Numbered from the stretch's first letter, positions 26,334 to 35,993 are shown. The stretch: DNA of 64,000 nucleotides from Paenibacillus pinisoli (GCF_003605435.1 NZ_QXQB01000002.1:1-64000); one strand, 5' to 3'. The notes: generated by a model not told the origin, from the letters alone. Translations and numbers: made by a program.

Positions 26334-27860
26334 CTAGCTTACGTTCGGATCCGTTTCTACTATTATAGACGAATCCTCACCCTCAGAAAAGTCTATTGGC
26401 AGCCAGATCGTGAAAGTAGTCCCTTCATTCTCCAGCGTCACCACCTCGACCGATCCTCCATGCTCATCCAGAATCCACTTGGCGATCGACAATCCCAGCC
26501 CTGTTCCTACCGTCACGCCGCGAGATTCATCCGCCCGGTAGAAGCGGTCGAAGATATGCGGGATTTCATCCGGATTCATGCCGATGCCCGTATCTTGAAT
26601 CCGCCAGCCGACATAGCTTGCCGTACGCACAGAGCTAAGCTCCACATGCCCGCTTGGCGTATATTTGAACGCATTTTCAATAAAGATGAACAGCAGCTGC
26701 TGCAAGTAATCGTAATTGCCGTACACAGGAACGCCAACCAGCCTCGACAAGTCGCCAATCTTCCATTCCGCGTCCCGGGGCAGCAGCTGCGCTCTTCTGA
26801 CGACTTCTTCGGTGAGCGGCAGCAATTGCACTTGCTCCTTCTCCATGACATAACCCGCGTCCGCACGTGCTAGTGCCAGCAAGTCGCCTACCAGCGTACT
26901 CATTCTTCTCGCCTCCGCTGCAATATCCGACATGGCTTCGCTGGACATCTGCCAGTGATCCGTCGTCAGCATAAGGCCGTCTTTCCCTTGCAATTGCCCC
27001 GATTCCTTAGCACGTGACCACATTTTTTCCAGCAGATCAATATTGCCGCGAATCGTCGTAAGCGGCGTGCGAAGCTCATGGGATGCATCGGATACGAAAC
27101 GCCGCTGCGCTTTGTAGGCTTCATCCAGCTCATTATAAGCTGTCTGCAGCCGCGAGAGCATAGAGTTCAGCGTATCGACCAGCACGCCTACCTCATCCTT
27201 CGGACCGTCTGACGGTATGCGCATGCTCAGATCGGAACCCTTCTCAATCTGCTGGGTAGCGTCAATGACGCGACCGATTGGACGAAGCGCCTGACGGGCG
27301 ATGAGCATGCCGATTGTAAAGGCGATAAAGACGACAAGGATGGAATAAATGATAAGCGTATTGCGAAGGCCGGATAAATACTTGTCTTCATTATGGGTTA
27401 ACACGCCAACCTGCAGCAAGCCGACGATTTGCCCTTCCGTTATGGGCGAGAACACCGGTCTTTGATAGGTTAACAAGTCATACTTAACTTTGCCGACTTC
27501 AATCGTCCGCTTGTAATATCCCTTCTCCGGCTTGCTCTCTACATCGGGATAGCTGATTTTGGCTCCTGCCATCAATAGGTCAGTCGGCTGTAAAATCAGT
27601 TTCTCATGATAATTAACGAGCTGGACGAATATATCTTTATCCACTAATTTCGATTTGGAGATCAAATCAAGGTCCAGCGTTCCCCTGTTCAGAATATAGG
27701 TCATGTTGACGTTGATCTGATCGCTTTGTTTTTTGATCATCACTTTAAGATCGTTGTACGTGTTCCAATTGATAAACATAAAGACGCTGACGCCGAAAAT
27801 CAGCAAGGTCATGGCCAGCAGTCCCGTGTACCACAAGGTTAGACGAAGCCGAATGGACAT
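26334..27860 (-). CDS. membrane sensor histidine kinase
   Basis: 508 residues. Two transmembrane helices (about 10-30 and 165-190) enclose an extracytoplasmic sensor. HAMP follows, then the dimerisation domain with the phospho-accepting His in FVSDASHELRTPLTTIRG and an ATPase domain (NAFKYTP, DTGIGM, GTGLGLSIAKWI). About 25 extra residues lie inside the dimerisation region. It starts four bases after the response regulator stop, so the two are co-translated. Its place next to htrA recalls CssS, which senses secretion stress in B. subtilis, but the assignment to Css is by context only. Confidence 0.9.
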   Translation of the reverse strand: MSIRLRLTLWYTGLLAMTLLIFGVSVFMFINWNTYNDLKVMIKKQSDQINVNMTYILNRGTLDLDLISKSKLVDKDIFVQLVNYHEKLILQPTDLLMAGAKISYPDVESKPEKGYYKRTIEVGKVKYDLLTYQRPVFSPITEGQIVGLLQVGVLTHNEDKYLSGLRNTLIIYSILVVFIAFTIGMLIARQALRPIGRVIDATQQIEKGSDLSMRIPSDGPKDEVGVLVDTLNSMLSRLQTAYNELDEAYKAQRRFVSDASHELRTPLTTIRGNIDLLEKMWSRAKESGQLQGKDGLMLTTDHWQMSSEAMSDIAAEARRMSTLVGDLLALARADAGYVMEKEQVQLLPLTEEVVRRAQLLPRDAEWKIGDLSRLVGVPVYGNYDYLQQLLFIFIENAFKYTPSGHVELSSVRTASYVGWRIQDTGIGMNPDEIPHIFDRFYRADESRGVTVGTGLGLSIAKWILDEHGGSVEVVTLENEGTTFTIWLPIDFSEGEDSSIIVETDPNVS

Positions 27861-27864
27861 GGCT

Positions 27865-28560
27865 TTATCCTGCCTCCCCCCTGAGCACGTAGCCCGTGCC
27901 GCGAACCGTCTGGATGATCCGCTTGCCTCCGCCTTCCTCTACCTTCTGGCGCAGCATGGCGATATAGACCTCCAGCACGTTCGATTCGCCGCTGAAATCA
28001 AATCCCCATATCTTCTCCATAATGGCGTCGCGCGTCAGCACACGTCTAGGATTCTGCATAAAGAGGAGCAGCAGATCGTATTCCTTGCTCGTCAATTCAA
28101 TGCGCCGTCCCGAGCGAATCGCCTCGCGCGCATCCATGTCCAGAATCAGGTCGTCGAACGTCAGCTGATGGCTGCTTGTCTCCTCCAGCTTGTCCGACTT
28201 GCGGCGCAGCAGCGCCCTTGCCCTCGCCAGAAGCTCTTCCAGCGCGAACGGCTTAACGAGATAGTCATCCGCGCCAAGATCAAGCCCTTTCACGCGGTCG
28301 ATCACATCATCCTTAGCCGTCAGCATCATGATCGGCACAGCGCTCCCGCTTTCGCGGACCCGGCGGCATACCTCCCAGCCGTCAATCTGCGGCATCATCA
28401 CGTCCAGTATGATCAAGTCCGGCTCAACCGCCAGCAGCGTCTTAAGCCCCTCAGCGCCGTTCCCGGCCGTCGTTACTTCATATCCTTCGAACGCCAGGCT
28501 GCGGCGCAGCATCGAAATGATTCTTTCGTCATCATCCACAACTACGATATGCGGTCTCAC
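27865..28560 (-). CDS. OmpR-family response regulator
   Basis: 231 residues from GTG 28560. Receiver with DDDE, phospho-acceptor Asp in LIILDVMMPQIDG and Lys in LVKPFAL, then a winged helix with NVLEVYIAMLRQKVE. An ATG two codons earlier directly abuts AAAGGGAG; the GTG lies at proper spacing. It pairs with the kinase that follows. Both are separated from htrA by a strong terminator, and an 11-base-period direct repeat at the htrA promoter is a candidate target. Confidence 0.92.
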   Translation of the reverse strand: MRPHIVVVDDDERIISMLRRSLAFEGYEVTTAGNGAEGLKTLLAVEPDLIILDVMMPQIDGWEVCRRVRESGSAVPIMMLTAKDDVIDRVKGLDLGADDYLVKPFALEELLARARALLRRKSDKLEETSSHQLTFDDLILDMDAREAIRSGRRIELTSKEYDLLLLFMQNPRRVLTRDAIMEKIWGFDFSGESNVLEVYIAMLRQKVEEGGGKRIIQTVRGTGYVLRGEAG

Positions 28561-28578
28561 GGGCATCTCCCTTTCTCC

Positions 28579-28620
28579 CGAACAAAAAGCGCAGAGAGTA
28601 AAAACTCTGCGCCTTGTTCG
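28579..28620. terminator. htrA terminator
   Basis: Arms GCGCAGAG and CTCTGCGC, extended by CGAACAA and TTGTTCG, with five T after the inner stem on the minus strand. Confidence 0.85.
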
Positions 28621-28640
28621 CTAATTTGAGCAGCAGCTGG

Positions 28641-30203
28641 TTATTGCAGGCCAAATACGTTTTTGTCGCCGATTTCGACCTTCAGGTTCATTTCCTTGCC
28701 TTGGCGGATAATATTGAACTCCACCTGCTCGCCAACTTTTCTGGATTTGATATCTTCGATTAATGCTGCCGAAGTGGACATCTTCTTGCCTTCCACCCCT
28801 ACGATGACGTCGAATTGCGTAAGTCCCGCAAGGTATGCCGGGGAGTTGTAATAAACGCTCTTCACAAGCGAGCCTTCCGCCTTCTCCAGCCCCAGCTGCT
28901 TCGCAAATTCATCGGTCATATCATAAAGCTCTGCTCCGATGAACGGCGCCGCTTCTTTCGGCACTTCCGTGTTGTTCTTCAAGCTCTCAAGCACTTCAGT
29001 GATCGTGCTTGTCGGAATTGCAAAGCCGATGCCTTGCGCTTGCGAGCTGACCGCCGTATTGATGCCGATTACTTCGCCTTTTGTATTCAACAGCGGACCT
29101 CCGGAGTTGCCCGGATTAATGGATGCGTCCGTCTGGAGCAAATGCTTGTAGTTACGCTCGCCTTGCTGATCCGGTATATCGATCGGACGTTCTTTGGCGC
29201 TGAGCACGCCTGCCGTAATCGTATGGTCGAAGCCGTACGGATTGCCAATCGCAACTACCCAATCGCCAATGCTGATATCATCGGAGCTGCCAAGCGACAG
29301 CGTCGGGAAGTCCTTGTCGCCTTCAATCTTCAGGACAGCCAAATCCAGATCATAGCTTGAGCCCAGAAGCTTCGCTTTGAACGGCTTATCGTAGCCTTGC
29401 ACCGTTACCCGAATTTCATCCGCCTGCCCAACTACGTGCTGATTTGTCAGGATATGGCCGTCCGCTTCGAAGAAGAAGCCTGTGCCGATGCCGGACTGCT
29501 GCATATCGCCGCCTTGCTCTTCACTCGGCGCCTGCGTGCCCGGGTAGTTGTCCCCAAAGAACTGTCTGAAGAACGGATCGTTGAACAGGCTGTTGCCGCC
29601 ATTGTTCGTTCTTACCTTAGCATACGTCTCGATCTTCACTACAGCAGGGCTTGCCTGCTTGAACAGCTGGGCAAGATTGTCTGGTCTGGCCGCAACAGTC
29701 GCGCCGCCGCCGGATCCGCCGCTGCTTGCCGTCGTGCCCGAACCGGCGCCGCTGCCTTCCGACTGGGTTGCCACCGTATTGCCGGATGTGAACCAGTTGC
29801 GGGTATCCGCCGCATACATCAGTCCGCCAACGACAAGCACGCCCGCCATGAAAGAGAGGAACATCGATTTAAACGAAGGCCCTTTTTTCTCCCTTACCTG
29901 AAAAGCGTTTTTCGCATTCCCGCCGGCAGGCGGAACAGGTCTGAGCTGCGGCGGATAAGACAGCGGCGGTTGTTGAGGCTCCCTGTCATACCCGTCTGTT
30001 CGTGCATAGCCATTCCCGCTTGCGATGGACTGTGAAGGCTCATTAACCGTCGGGCCGTAAGAATAATAATAAGAAGGCTTCGGCTCCTGTTCGCGGGCAG
30101 GCTCTTTCGTCCCTTCATTCATCTCGTTCGTATCGTCTGAGCGCTTAGGCTCCTCTGGATTGAAAAAGTCGTCATATCCATTTTTTTTGTTTTGATCATC
30201 CAT
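28641..30203 (-). CDS. htrA: HtrA/DegP-type membrane serine protease
   Basis: 520 residues. A cytoplasmic proline- and asparagine-rich N-terminus (about 1-110) is followed by one transmembrane anchor (SMFLSFMAGVLVVGGLMYAA), a glycine/serine linker, a trypsin-like protease domain and one PDZ domain (about 410-510). The catalytic triad is visible as TNQHVVG (His), DLDLAVLKI (Asp) and NPGNSGGPLLN (Ser). It degrades or refolds misfolded exported proteins at the outer face of the membrane. The neighbouring two-component system is the likely regulator. GGAGGAG precedes the ATG. Confidence 0.95.
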   Translation of the reverse strand: MDDQNKKNGYDDFFNPEEPKRSDDTNEMNEGTKEPAREQEPKPSYYYSYGPTVNEPSQSIASGNGYARTDGYDREPQQPPLSYPPQLRPVPPAGGNAKNAFQVREKKGPSFKSMFLSFMAGVLVVGGLMYAADTRNWFTSGNTVATQSEGSGAGSGTTASSGGSGGGATVAARPDNLAQLFKQASPAVVKIETYAKVRTNNGGNSLFNDPFFRQFFGDNYPGTQAPSEEQGGDMQQSGIGTGFFFEADGHILTNQHVVGQADEIRVTVQGYDKPFKAKLLGSSYDLDLAVLKIEGDKDFPTLSLGSSDDISIGDWVVAIGNPYGFDHTITAGVLSAKERPIDIPDQQGERNYKHLLQTDASINPGNSGGPLLNTKGEVIGINTAVSSQAQGIGFAIPTSTITEVLESLKNNTEVPKEAAPFIGAELYDMTDEFAKQLGLEKAEGSLVKSVYYNSPAYLAGLTQFDVIVGVEGKKMSTSAALIEDIKSRKVGEQVEFNIIRQGKEMNLKVEIGDKNVFGLQ

Positions 30204-30276
30204 ATGCGTTCTCCTCCGTTCGACTGCATGATTGATCTATTTCAGATTCAATTGATTTGTTAGTTCTATCTTGCAC

Positions 30277-30301
30277 ATTCTACCTTAAAACAAACTTAAA
30301 A
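30277..30301 (-). promoter_or_regulatory. htrA -10 box with 11-base direct repeat
   Basis: On the minus strand TTTTAAG occurs twice, starting 11 bases apart (30295-30301 and 30284-30290), directly before a TAGAAT -10 box (30277-30282). No good -35 is present. OmpR-family regulators bind direct repeats with this period and activate promoters with weak -35 boxes, so this suits the adjacent response regulator. Confidence 0.5.
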
Positions 30302-30405
30302 ACACCTGAATTTCAGATAACTTTTGGGCGCGTTAACCCTTGTCGCAATTGGGTTTGACGCCATATGGCAATAAGACGGGCAGCCAGACACCGGCCCATA
30401 AATAG

Positions 30406-30438
30406 AAAGAGCCGGGGGTTATTCACACACGGCTCTTT
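30406..30438. terminator. terminator after the lipoprotein gene
   Basis: Perfect arms AAAGAGCCG and CGGCTCTTT, followed on the minus strand by CTATTTAT. The 30204-30480 stretch otherwise holds only the htrA promoter. Confidence 0.65.
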
Positions 30439-30480
30439 CATAGTTTATCATATTGTTATTTTCGGCGGCAAGGCGGACAG

Positions 30481-30990
30481 CTACCGTGCCGCCCGCTCAA
30501 GAATGCTGTCATCTATTATTTTCATGAAATCCTTTAAGTTGTAGGAATCATATTTGACCTTCCACTTTTCCCCATCCTCAATTAGCTCTATGCGTCCGGA
30601 GACAGCCATGTTTTCATCGCCAATTTCAAGCAAGCCTTCATAATTCAGCTTTATTACTGAGGAATCATCAGTTTCACGTTCTTCAAATGCCAGGTCCGAT
30701 AGTCGGAGATCCTTTTTTTTAATTTGTGCGATATCCAGTGCATAGACGAACATACGATCCGCTGATTTCTTTTGGAAAAACGAATCCGTCGTTAACGGAC
30801 GAAGCTGATCTTCCCTGCTTCTTATTTGTTCCAGCATTGCTTCATCCGAATACTCGAAGAAGTCGGCTTCGAGTTGGGTCCTCTTGTAAGCTTCGGCAGC
30901 TGAAATGGCGGATACAAGCTTGCTATTCCCCTGATTCGTGCAGCCGCTTATAAGGCTCGCAATTAGCAATAGTCCGATCAAAGCTCTCAT
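30481..30990 (-). CDS. hypothetical lipoprotein
   Basis: 169 residues, not recognised. It has a short lipoprotein signal with lipobox LISGC (Cys17). The mature part is charged and probably alpha-plus-beta, with a beta-rich C-terminal half (KLNYEGLLEIGDENMAVSGRIELIEDGEKWKVKYDSY), a pattern like small extracytoplasmic NTF2- or DUF4878-like domains. That resemblance is weak. GGAGGTG precedes the ATG and a terminator follows the stop. Confidence 0.75.
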   Translation of the reverse strand: MRALIGLLLIASLISGCTNQGNSKLVSAISAAEAYKRTQLEADFFEYSDEAMLEQIRSREDQLRPLTTDSFFQKKSADRMFVYALDIAQIKKKDLRLSDLAFEERETDDSSVIKLNYEGLLEIGDENMAVSGRIELIEDGEKWKVKYDSYNLKDFMKIIDDSILERAAR

Positions 30991-31084
30991 GCAAGCACCT
31001 CCAATAATTCATTGTTATATCTTATGTACGTTCATTTGCGTTAAAAAGTTGAATACCATTTTCACGGCAACCATATTAAACAAC

Positions 31085-31113
31085 AAAAAACTCCCTAGCC
31101 TGCGGCCAGAGAG
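31085..31113 (-). terminator. terminator after the YugN-like gene
   Basis: Minus-strand arms CTCTCTGGCC and GGCTAGGGAG pair with two G-U pairs around GCA and are followed by six T. Confidence 0.75.
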
Positions 31114-31136
31114 CTCTATTCACCCTATTATCCAGT

Positions 31137-31550
31137 TCACCGCTTCAACAAACGATCGACTTCGCCCATGATCTCCTTCGCCCGTTCCGTCCAGCGGTCA
31201 TCCACCGGCGCATCGGGGTCGGACGGGGCCTGGAACTGGTCGAACAGGGCGCCCGCCACCCGGAATGACGCTTCGGGATCGTTGCCCTCCTGGTATAGAT
31301 GCCGAAGCACATAAGGCGTGCCGAAGCGGATGATGGCATTGTTCTCCGACAGCTCGCTGTCGATATTGCCGTCCGTCACCTGGAACGGGATGCGCAGCCA
31401 TACCTTATTCTCGTCATCTAGCGCGCGGTCGAACGAGCCGCTGTCATAATCCCAATTGCCGCCGAGCGTGAACTTATCCTCCGCCAGCAGCACCTGCATT
31501 TCCGTAAATTTTTTCTCCATGCCTTCCACTTCAGAGGCGATAGGAATCAT
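31137..31550 (-). CDS. YugN-like protein
   Basis: 137 residues of the YugN family, recognised from the LGGNWDYDSGSFDRAL start, the KVWLRIPFQVTDG strand and the IIRFGTPYVLRHLYQEG segment. It is cytoplasmic with no known function. GGAGGT lies eight bases before the ATG. It ends near a terminator and is followed, in transcription order, by the unrelated lipoprotein gene. Confidence 0.85.
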   Translation of the reverse strand: MIPIASEVEGMEKKFTEMQVLLAEDKFTLGGNWDYDSGSFDRALDDENKVWLRIPFQVTDGNIDSELSENNAIIRFGTPYVLRHLYQEGNDPEASFRVAGALFDQFQAPSDPDAPVDDRWTERAKEIMGEVDRLLKR

Positions 31551-31619
31551 GCGGCATACCTCCAGCCTTTTTTCCGTATTTGCTAAAAGGTAGTATGCCC
31601 GCCGTCCACTCCCGTTATG

Positions 31620-32285
31620 CTATGCGCGATTCGCCCAGCCCTTGCGGTGAGCAAGCACCGCCAGCTGTGTCCGGTCCTCCAGCTCGCACTTCATTAGCAG
31701 GTTGCTCACATGAGTCTTGACCGTCTTGATGCTAATATGCAGTTCATCGGCAATCTCCTTGTTAGACAGGCCGTCTGCAATCAGCAGCAGCACTTCCTTC
31801 TCCCGCTCCGTCAATTCCTCATCGCCGGACTGGGCTGTGCGCTGCCGCAGCCCTCTCGTCAAAGCCTGCGATACGTCCGTCGTCATAACCGGCATGCCTT
31901 TGAACGCGCCGTTTATCGCATAGATCAGCTCTTCCGCCGATACCGTCTTCAGCACATAGCTGACTGCCCCAGCCTCAATAGCGCCATATACTTTGTCATC
32001 CTCAAGGAAGCTGGTAAGCATCACGATTTTCATATTAGGATACTTGGCAATGACTGCGCGAGTCGTCTCGATTCCGTCCATCTCCGGCATCATCAGATCC
32101 ATCAGAATAATGTCGGGGCGCTCCTCCTCCGATCTGGCTTCCAGCCAGTTCAGCGCTTCCCGCCCATTGCCTGCTTCCGCGATAATATCGAGCTTCGGCT
32201 CCAGCATCAAATAAGTGCGAAGTCCAATTCTGACCATATCATGGTCGTCGACAATCATAACCTTAATCATATCTGATCCATTCAT
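31620..32285 (-). CDS. liaR: LiaR/VraR-type response regulator
   Basis: 221 residues. Receiver domain with VDDHD and phospho-acceptor Asp in IILMDLMMPEMDG, and a C-terminal LuxR/NarL helix-turn-helix (LTEREKEVLLLIADGLSNKEIADELHISIKTVKTHVSNLL). It overlaps the kinase gene by four bases (ATGA), showing translational coupling. With liaS and liaF upstream it forms the cell-envelope stress system known from B. subtilis. No liaIH pair is seen nearby, so the targets lie elsewhere or are different. Confidence 0.93.
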   Translation of the reverse strand: MNGSDMIKVMIVDDHDMVRIGLRTYLMLEPKLDIIAEAGNGREALNWLEARSEEERPDIILMDLMMPEMDGIETTRAVIAKYPNMKIVMLTSFLEDDKVYGAIEAGAVSYVLKTVSAEELIYAINGAFKGMPVMTTDVSQALTRGLRQRTAQSGDEELTEREKEVLLLIADGLSNKEIADELHISIKTVKTHVSNLLMKCELEDRTQLAVLAHRKGWANRA

Positions 32286-33316
32286 CGGCTCTGCTCTCCC
32301 CGGTATATTTTCGGAATCGTTACCTTCACTCTCGTGCCGCTGCCAACTTTGCTGACAATATCGGCACTGCCGCCCAGCTTCTGCGCCCGCTCCTGCATGG
32401 TGGACAACCCATAGGAGCCGCCCTTCACCTGGTCTGCCTTAAAGCCCTTGCCGTCATCCACCAGCATCATGACGACTTGCCGCTCCGTATCCGCCAGCGT
32501 CAGCGTACAGCTGCCCGCACCCGCATGCTTCACAATATTCGCCATCGCCTCTTGCACGATCAGGAACAGCTGATGCTCCTTCGCCTCGCTAAGCTGCTCG
32601 GAGAGCCTCCACTCCATCGAGCCCTGCAAGCCATTCTGGCGGCAATAGTCAGGGAACCACTTGTCCAGCGCTTCTTGCAGCGTCCTGCCCTCCAGCTCCA
32701 TCGGCCGCAGCTGGGCAATAAAGTTGCGCATCTGCTTCTGCGCCAGATTGGACATCTGAATAAGCTGGTCCAGCACAGACTTGGCGCGTTCTGCATCGAC
32801 TTGCTGCAGCTTCGGCAGAGAAGAGGCGCACATGTGGATAGCGAATAGCTGCTGGCTGACCGTATCATGCAGATCGCGGGCCAGCCGCTTGCGCTCCTCT
32901 AATACTGCCGCTTCGTTGGAGGCCGCTTCCGTAAGCACCTTCTCTTCCCCCATCTGCTGCAGCAGCTTCATCTTCTCTTGCATCTGTTCGGCCAGCTCGT
33001 TGAATTCCCGGTAGACCGGCACAAAAGAATTATGACCCTGCTCCGTAATGCGGACCTCATAGTTGCCATTCACCGCTTGCTTTAAGGACAAATGCAGCGT
33101 GTCCAGCCTCTGGCCGAACCGCTGCGCTGCCCAATAGCCGAACCCCGCGCTCACCAGCAGGATGAGGATTGCGGACCATAGCTTAAGCTCTACTGAAGTA
33201 AACTGATTCACAACTGCATTCCATAATAGCGTTGCCAGCAGCACCGAGACAGCGGACGACAGAACGAACATGCCGATCAGCTCCCACTTGCCGCTGCGCA
33301 GGAATCGTACCATCAT
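32282..33316 (-). CDS. liaS: LiaS/VraS-type sensor kinase
   Basis: 344 residues. Two transmembrane helices (about 15-35 and 40-65) with almost no external loop are typical of intramembrane-sensing kinases. A HAMP-like coiled coil comes next, then the HisKA_3 motif with His in LARDLHDTVSQQLFAIH, and an ATPase domain (VDDGKGF, GLSTMQERAQKLGG). It is thought to sense lipid-II cycle antibiotics through LiaF. It starts seven bases after the liaF stop. Confidence 0.93.
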   Translation of the reverse strand: MMVRFLRSGKWELIGMFVLSSAVSVLLATLLWNAVVNQFTSVELKLWSAILILLVSAGFGYWAAQRFGQRLDTLHLSLKQAVNGNYEVRITEQGHNSFVPVYREFNELAEQMQEKMKLLQQMGEEKVLTEAASNEAAVLEERKRLARDLHDTVSQQLFAIHMCASSLPKLQQVDAERAKSVLDQLIQMSNLAQKQMRNFIAQLRPMELEGRTLQEALDKWFPDYCRQNGLQGSMEWRLSEQLSEAKEHQLFLIVQEAMANIVKHAGAGSCTLTLADTERQVVMMLVDDGKGFKADQVKGGSYGLSTMQERAQKLGGSADIVSKVGSGTRVKVTIPKIYRGEQSR

Positions 33317-33323
33317 GCCCGCG

Positions 33324-34358
33324 TCACCCTACCTTCGTCACACGCGTATCGCCAATAAAGGTGCTGATGACGATCTTGATTTGTTTGTCGGCATCCGCAT
33401 AGTGCGGCGACTTCAAATTGACATTGGTGAACAAACCGCCATCCTTCTGGCCGAGCACCTTCACATCTCCGATGAATGCGGTGGATACGACCTGCACGCC
33501 AACCTCATAATCATTCGGCACATAGACCTTCACATCTCCAATAAAGGAAGAGATCGTAATTCTGGTTTCGCCGAACGGAATTTGCGCCTTGGTCAGATCA
33601 AGCACGGTATCTCCGATAAAGTGGGAGATGTTCACCGGCTTCAGCTCCCAATAATCATGACCCATATGAATGTCGCCGATAAAACCGGAGCGATTGATTG
33701 TGCTTGCGTCATGGTTCCACCACTCCACATGCTCCTTGTTTCCATTCTCGTAGCAGCCCGCTTGCTTGCTCCGTTTCTTGTATTTGCTGTATCCTCCATC
33801 CGAGCCATAAGTGCCGTCAAATTCGCCCGAGCCAAATTCTTTATGCTTCGATTGCGATTTTGATTTCTCGCCGCTATATTTCTCGTCTTTGTCCAGCTGC
33901 TCCGCGGGGTCTACTCCTGTCGGATCCGGGTGAAGCGGCGGGGCCGGCGGCACAGGCGATTCATCCTGATAAGGCCGGTAAGACTGCCACTCATCAGCAG
34001 GAGGCGTCTGACGCTTCTTGCGCGGACTCCAGATCATGCGAAGCCCGACGAAAATAATAATGACCGGAATCAGAAACGGAATAATGTCTCCGACGGACCA
34101 GGTCAAGAAATCCAGGTTATTGCCCAGGAATACAAGGCCCAGGATAACCATTAAACCTCCCCACAAGCCAGAGCCTCCATGGCTTCGGCCGCTCAGCATC
34201 TGCGTCAATCCAAAGTAAATAAGGATACACGGCCAGAAAGTCGAGAAGACGTCTCCGATGCTAAATTCCAAGTAACCCAGCTGTCTAAGTAAAAACGCTA
34301 ATCCCAACGAAATGATGACAAGTCCGGTCAGCAACCGGCTTGCGAAGTTTCCATTCAT
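33324..34358 (-). CDS. liaF: LiaF-like membrane inhibitor of LiaS
   Basis: 344 residues from ATG 34358 (GGGAG eight bases upstream). Four N-terminal membrane helices (about 1-110) are followed by a long polar linker (about 115-215, rich in Pro, Ser, Lys) and a C-terminal beta-helix-like domain with four FIGD repeats (FIGDIHMG, FIGDTVLD, FIGDVKVY, FIGDVKVL and a final FIGDTRV). LiaF keeps LiaS inactive without envelope stress. It is the first gene of the liaFSR operon. Confidence 0.9.
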   Translation of the reverse strand: MNGNFASRLLTGLVIISLGLAFLLRQLGYLEFSIGDVFSTFWPCILIYFGLTQMLSGRSHGGSGLWGGLMVILGLVFLGNNLDFLTWSVGDIIPFLIPVIIIFVGLRMIWSPRKKRQTPPADEWQSYRPYQDESPVPPAPPLHPDPTGVDPAEQLDKDEKYSGEKSKSQSKHKEFGSGEFDGTYGSDGGYSKYKKRSKQAGCYENGNKEHVEWWNHDASTINRSGFIGDIHMGHDYWELKPVNISHFIGDTVLDLTKAQIPFGETRITISSFIGDVKVYVPNDYEVGVQVVSTAFIGDVKVLGQKDGGLFTNVNLKSPHYADADKQIKIVISTFIGDTRVTKVG

Positions 34359-34449
34359 GTCGCCAACTCCCATGCCCTTCAATTTATACACCTAGTATAC
34401 CTGATTGCCCGTCTGTCGCATAAGGGACGGCCGATTGAACTTCATCTCA

Positions 34450-34459
34450 GTCTCGAGAC
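34450..34459. promoter_or_regulatory. palindrome upstream of liaF
   Basis: GTCTCGAGAC is a perfect ten-base palindrome about 90 bases before the liaF start, within 34440-34470. liaFSR operons are commonly autoregulated, so this is a candidate LiaR site. The match to a known LiaR consensus was not tested. Confidence 0.35.
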
Positions 34460-34497
34460 CGATGTGTCTGGTATATATTTACATATCAAAAAGTAAC

Positions 34498-34529
34498 AAA
34501 AAAACCGCCACTGCCACAGCAATGACGGC
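34498..34529 (-). terminator. terminator after the chemoreceptor gene
   Basis: Minus-strand arms CCGTCATTGC and GCAGTGGCGG pair with wobble pairs and are followed by seven T. Confidence 0.8.
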
Positions 34530-34536
34530 ATACTTG

Positions 34537-35925
34537 CTATTGTATCGACATATCCGCTCCAATGACGCCTATCGGCTGTCCCGCTTCATCCAAGATCGGC
34601 ACAGAGATCGTCATGCACAATTGCTTCGTAATTGCGGATACATAAATGTCGGATTGAAAGGCGTGGCCCTCTATCGCCCGCCTCCACCACTCCCTGACCT
34701 TCGCATTCAGCAGGCCGGCCTCAGGCAAGGATACGATAAAGGAACCATCCTTGCGATTCGACCAGATGGCCTCAATCTCCGGCTTGGAGCGAAGGAGCCC
34801 GGCCAGCAGAAGCTGGTGCTCCTCTTCTGCTAACGAACGAAGCCTGCTGTCGGCGGCAGCTTGCTTCAGCCATTGCTGCAAAGCCGCTACATTGCCCATC
34901 GCCTTGCTGATTGTATGCTTGATGCCTACATTGTCGATGGCCTTCACCAGCTCTCCCGACGAGCGGCCCAAATTGCCTTTAACGCGGCCCAGCTTCGCAA
35001 TTTGTTCCCGCTGCATCTCCGTCATCTTAAGCGTATCATCTACACTAAGAACAGTTTCGTTGACGGAATGCACGACCTCCTTAAGCATAAGGGTCATGCC
35101 AGCCATATGCTCTGTCTGTCTCGCGCTCGCTGCGTCAGTATCTCCGGCCAGCTCGTCCACTTCGGATATTTTGGTCAAGATTTCATCCAGTCTGACATGC
35201 ATCGACCTCATCTCTTCAGCGCCGCGTCCAACCGAGGTTTTCTCTTCATCGACCGCCCGTATTACCTGCCTTACACCAGACTCGATCTGCTCCACAACTT
35301 GCGACGATCTGCTGACCGCTTCCCCGCTTTGCTCGGCAAGCTTCTTGATCTGGTCGGCAACAACCGCGAAGCCTCTGCCGTATTCGCCGGCATGCGCGGC
35401 CTCGATCGTTGCATTAAGGGCAAGCAAGGAAGTTTGGGACACAATCGCTTGGATAAGCGAGTTCATCTCGCTGACATGGGAGGTCTGCTCGATCAGCTCG
35501 CGGATATGTGCATCCATCTCTTCATTCTGCCTGATAAGCTGATTCATGACTTCATTCGCTGCCTCCAAGGAGCGGCTGACGTCCAGCGCCAGCTCCTTGG
35601 CCTCATTGCTCTTGCCCTTGAGCCGGGACGATGCCCCGCTAATCTGCTCCGCCGCAGCCGCCACTTCCTGCAACGCGGAGAATGATTGCTCCATCCGGCT
35701 CATTGCGCCTGTGCTGGATTGCCTGAGCATCAGCTCCTGAGCCGCGGAACGATCGGCTATATCGGTAAGCTGTTGAATCGCCCCTTCCACTTCATCTACT
35801 GCCGCATTCAATTGGTCGGAGATGACGACGGATTCATGAAGCAACGTAACCATCTTCGTCTGCTGTTCCGGCTTTGCCTGCTCAAGCTCCGTATTCCGGG
35901 AAAACCATCGGGCTGCAGTTCGCAT
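34537..35925 (-). CDS. soluble methyl-accepting chemotaxis protein with C-terminal sensor
   Basis: 462 residues with no transmembrane segment. A coiled-coil start (about 1-60) leads into a methyl-accepting signalling domain whose tip reads [37 protein letters not shown]. After it come about 130 residues resembling a Cache/PDC sensor: [36 protein letters not shown], then [24 protein letters not shown]. The sensor therefore follows the signalling part and should be cytoplasmic, the reverse of the usual order. The RBS (GAGGGG) is somewhat far from the ATG. Confidence 0.88.
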   Translation of the reverse strand: MRTAARWFSRNTELEQAKPEQQTKMVTLLHESVVISDQLNAAVDEVEGAIQQLTDIADRSAAQELMLRQSSTGAMSRMEQSFSALQEVAAAAEQISGASSRLKGKSNEAKELALDVSRSLEAANEVMNQLIRQNEEMDAHIRELIEQTSHVSEMNSLIQAIVSQTSLLALNATIEAAHAGEYGRGFAVVADQIKKLAEQSGEAVSRSSQVVEQIESGVRQVIRAVDEEKTSVGRGAEEMRSMHVRLDEILTKISEVDELAGDTDAASARQTEHMAGMTLMLKEVVHSVNETVLSVDDTLKMTEMQREQIAKLGRVKGNLGRSSGELVKAIDNVGIKHTISKAMGNVAALQQWLKQAAADSRLRSLAEEEHQLLLAGLLRSKPEIEAIWSNRKDGSFIVSLPEAGLLNAKVREWWRRAIEGHAFQSDIYVSAITKQLCMTISVPILDEAGQPIGVIGADMSIQ

Positions 35926-35993
35926 GTCTCTAGGACCGCCCCTCTTTCGTGTGTTATGTAAGATTTCCCTACATTATAATCCAGTATTAGACA

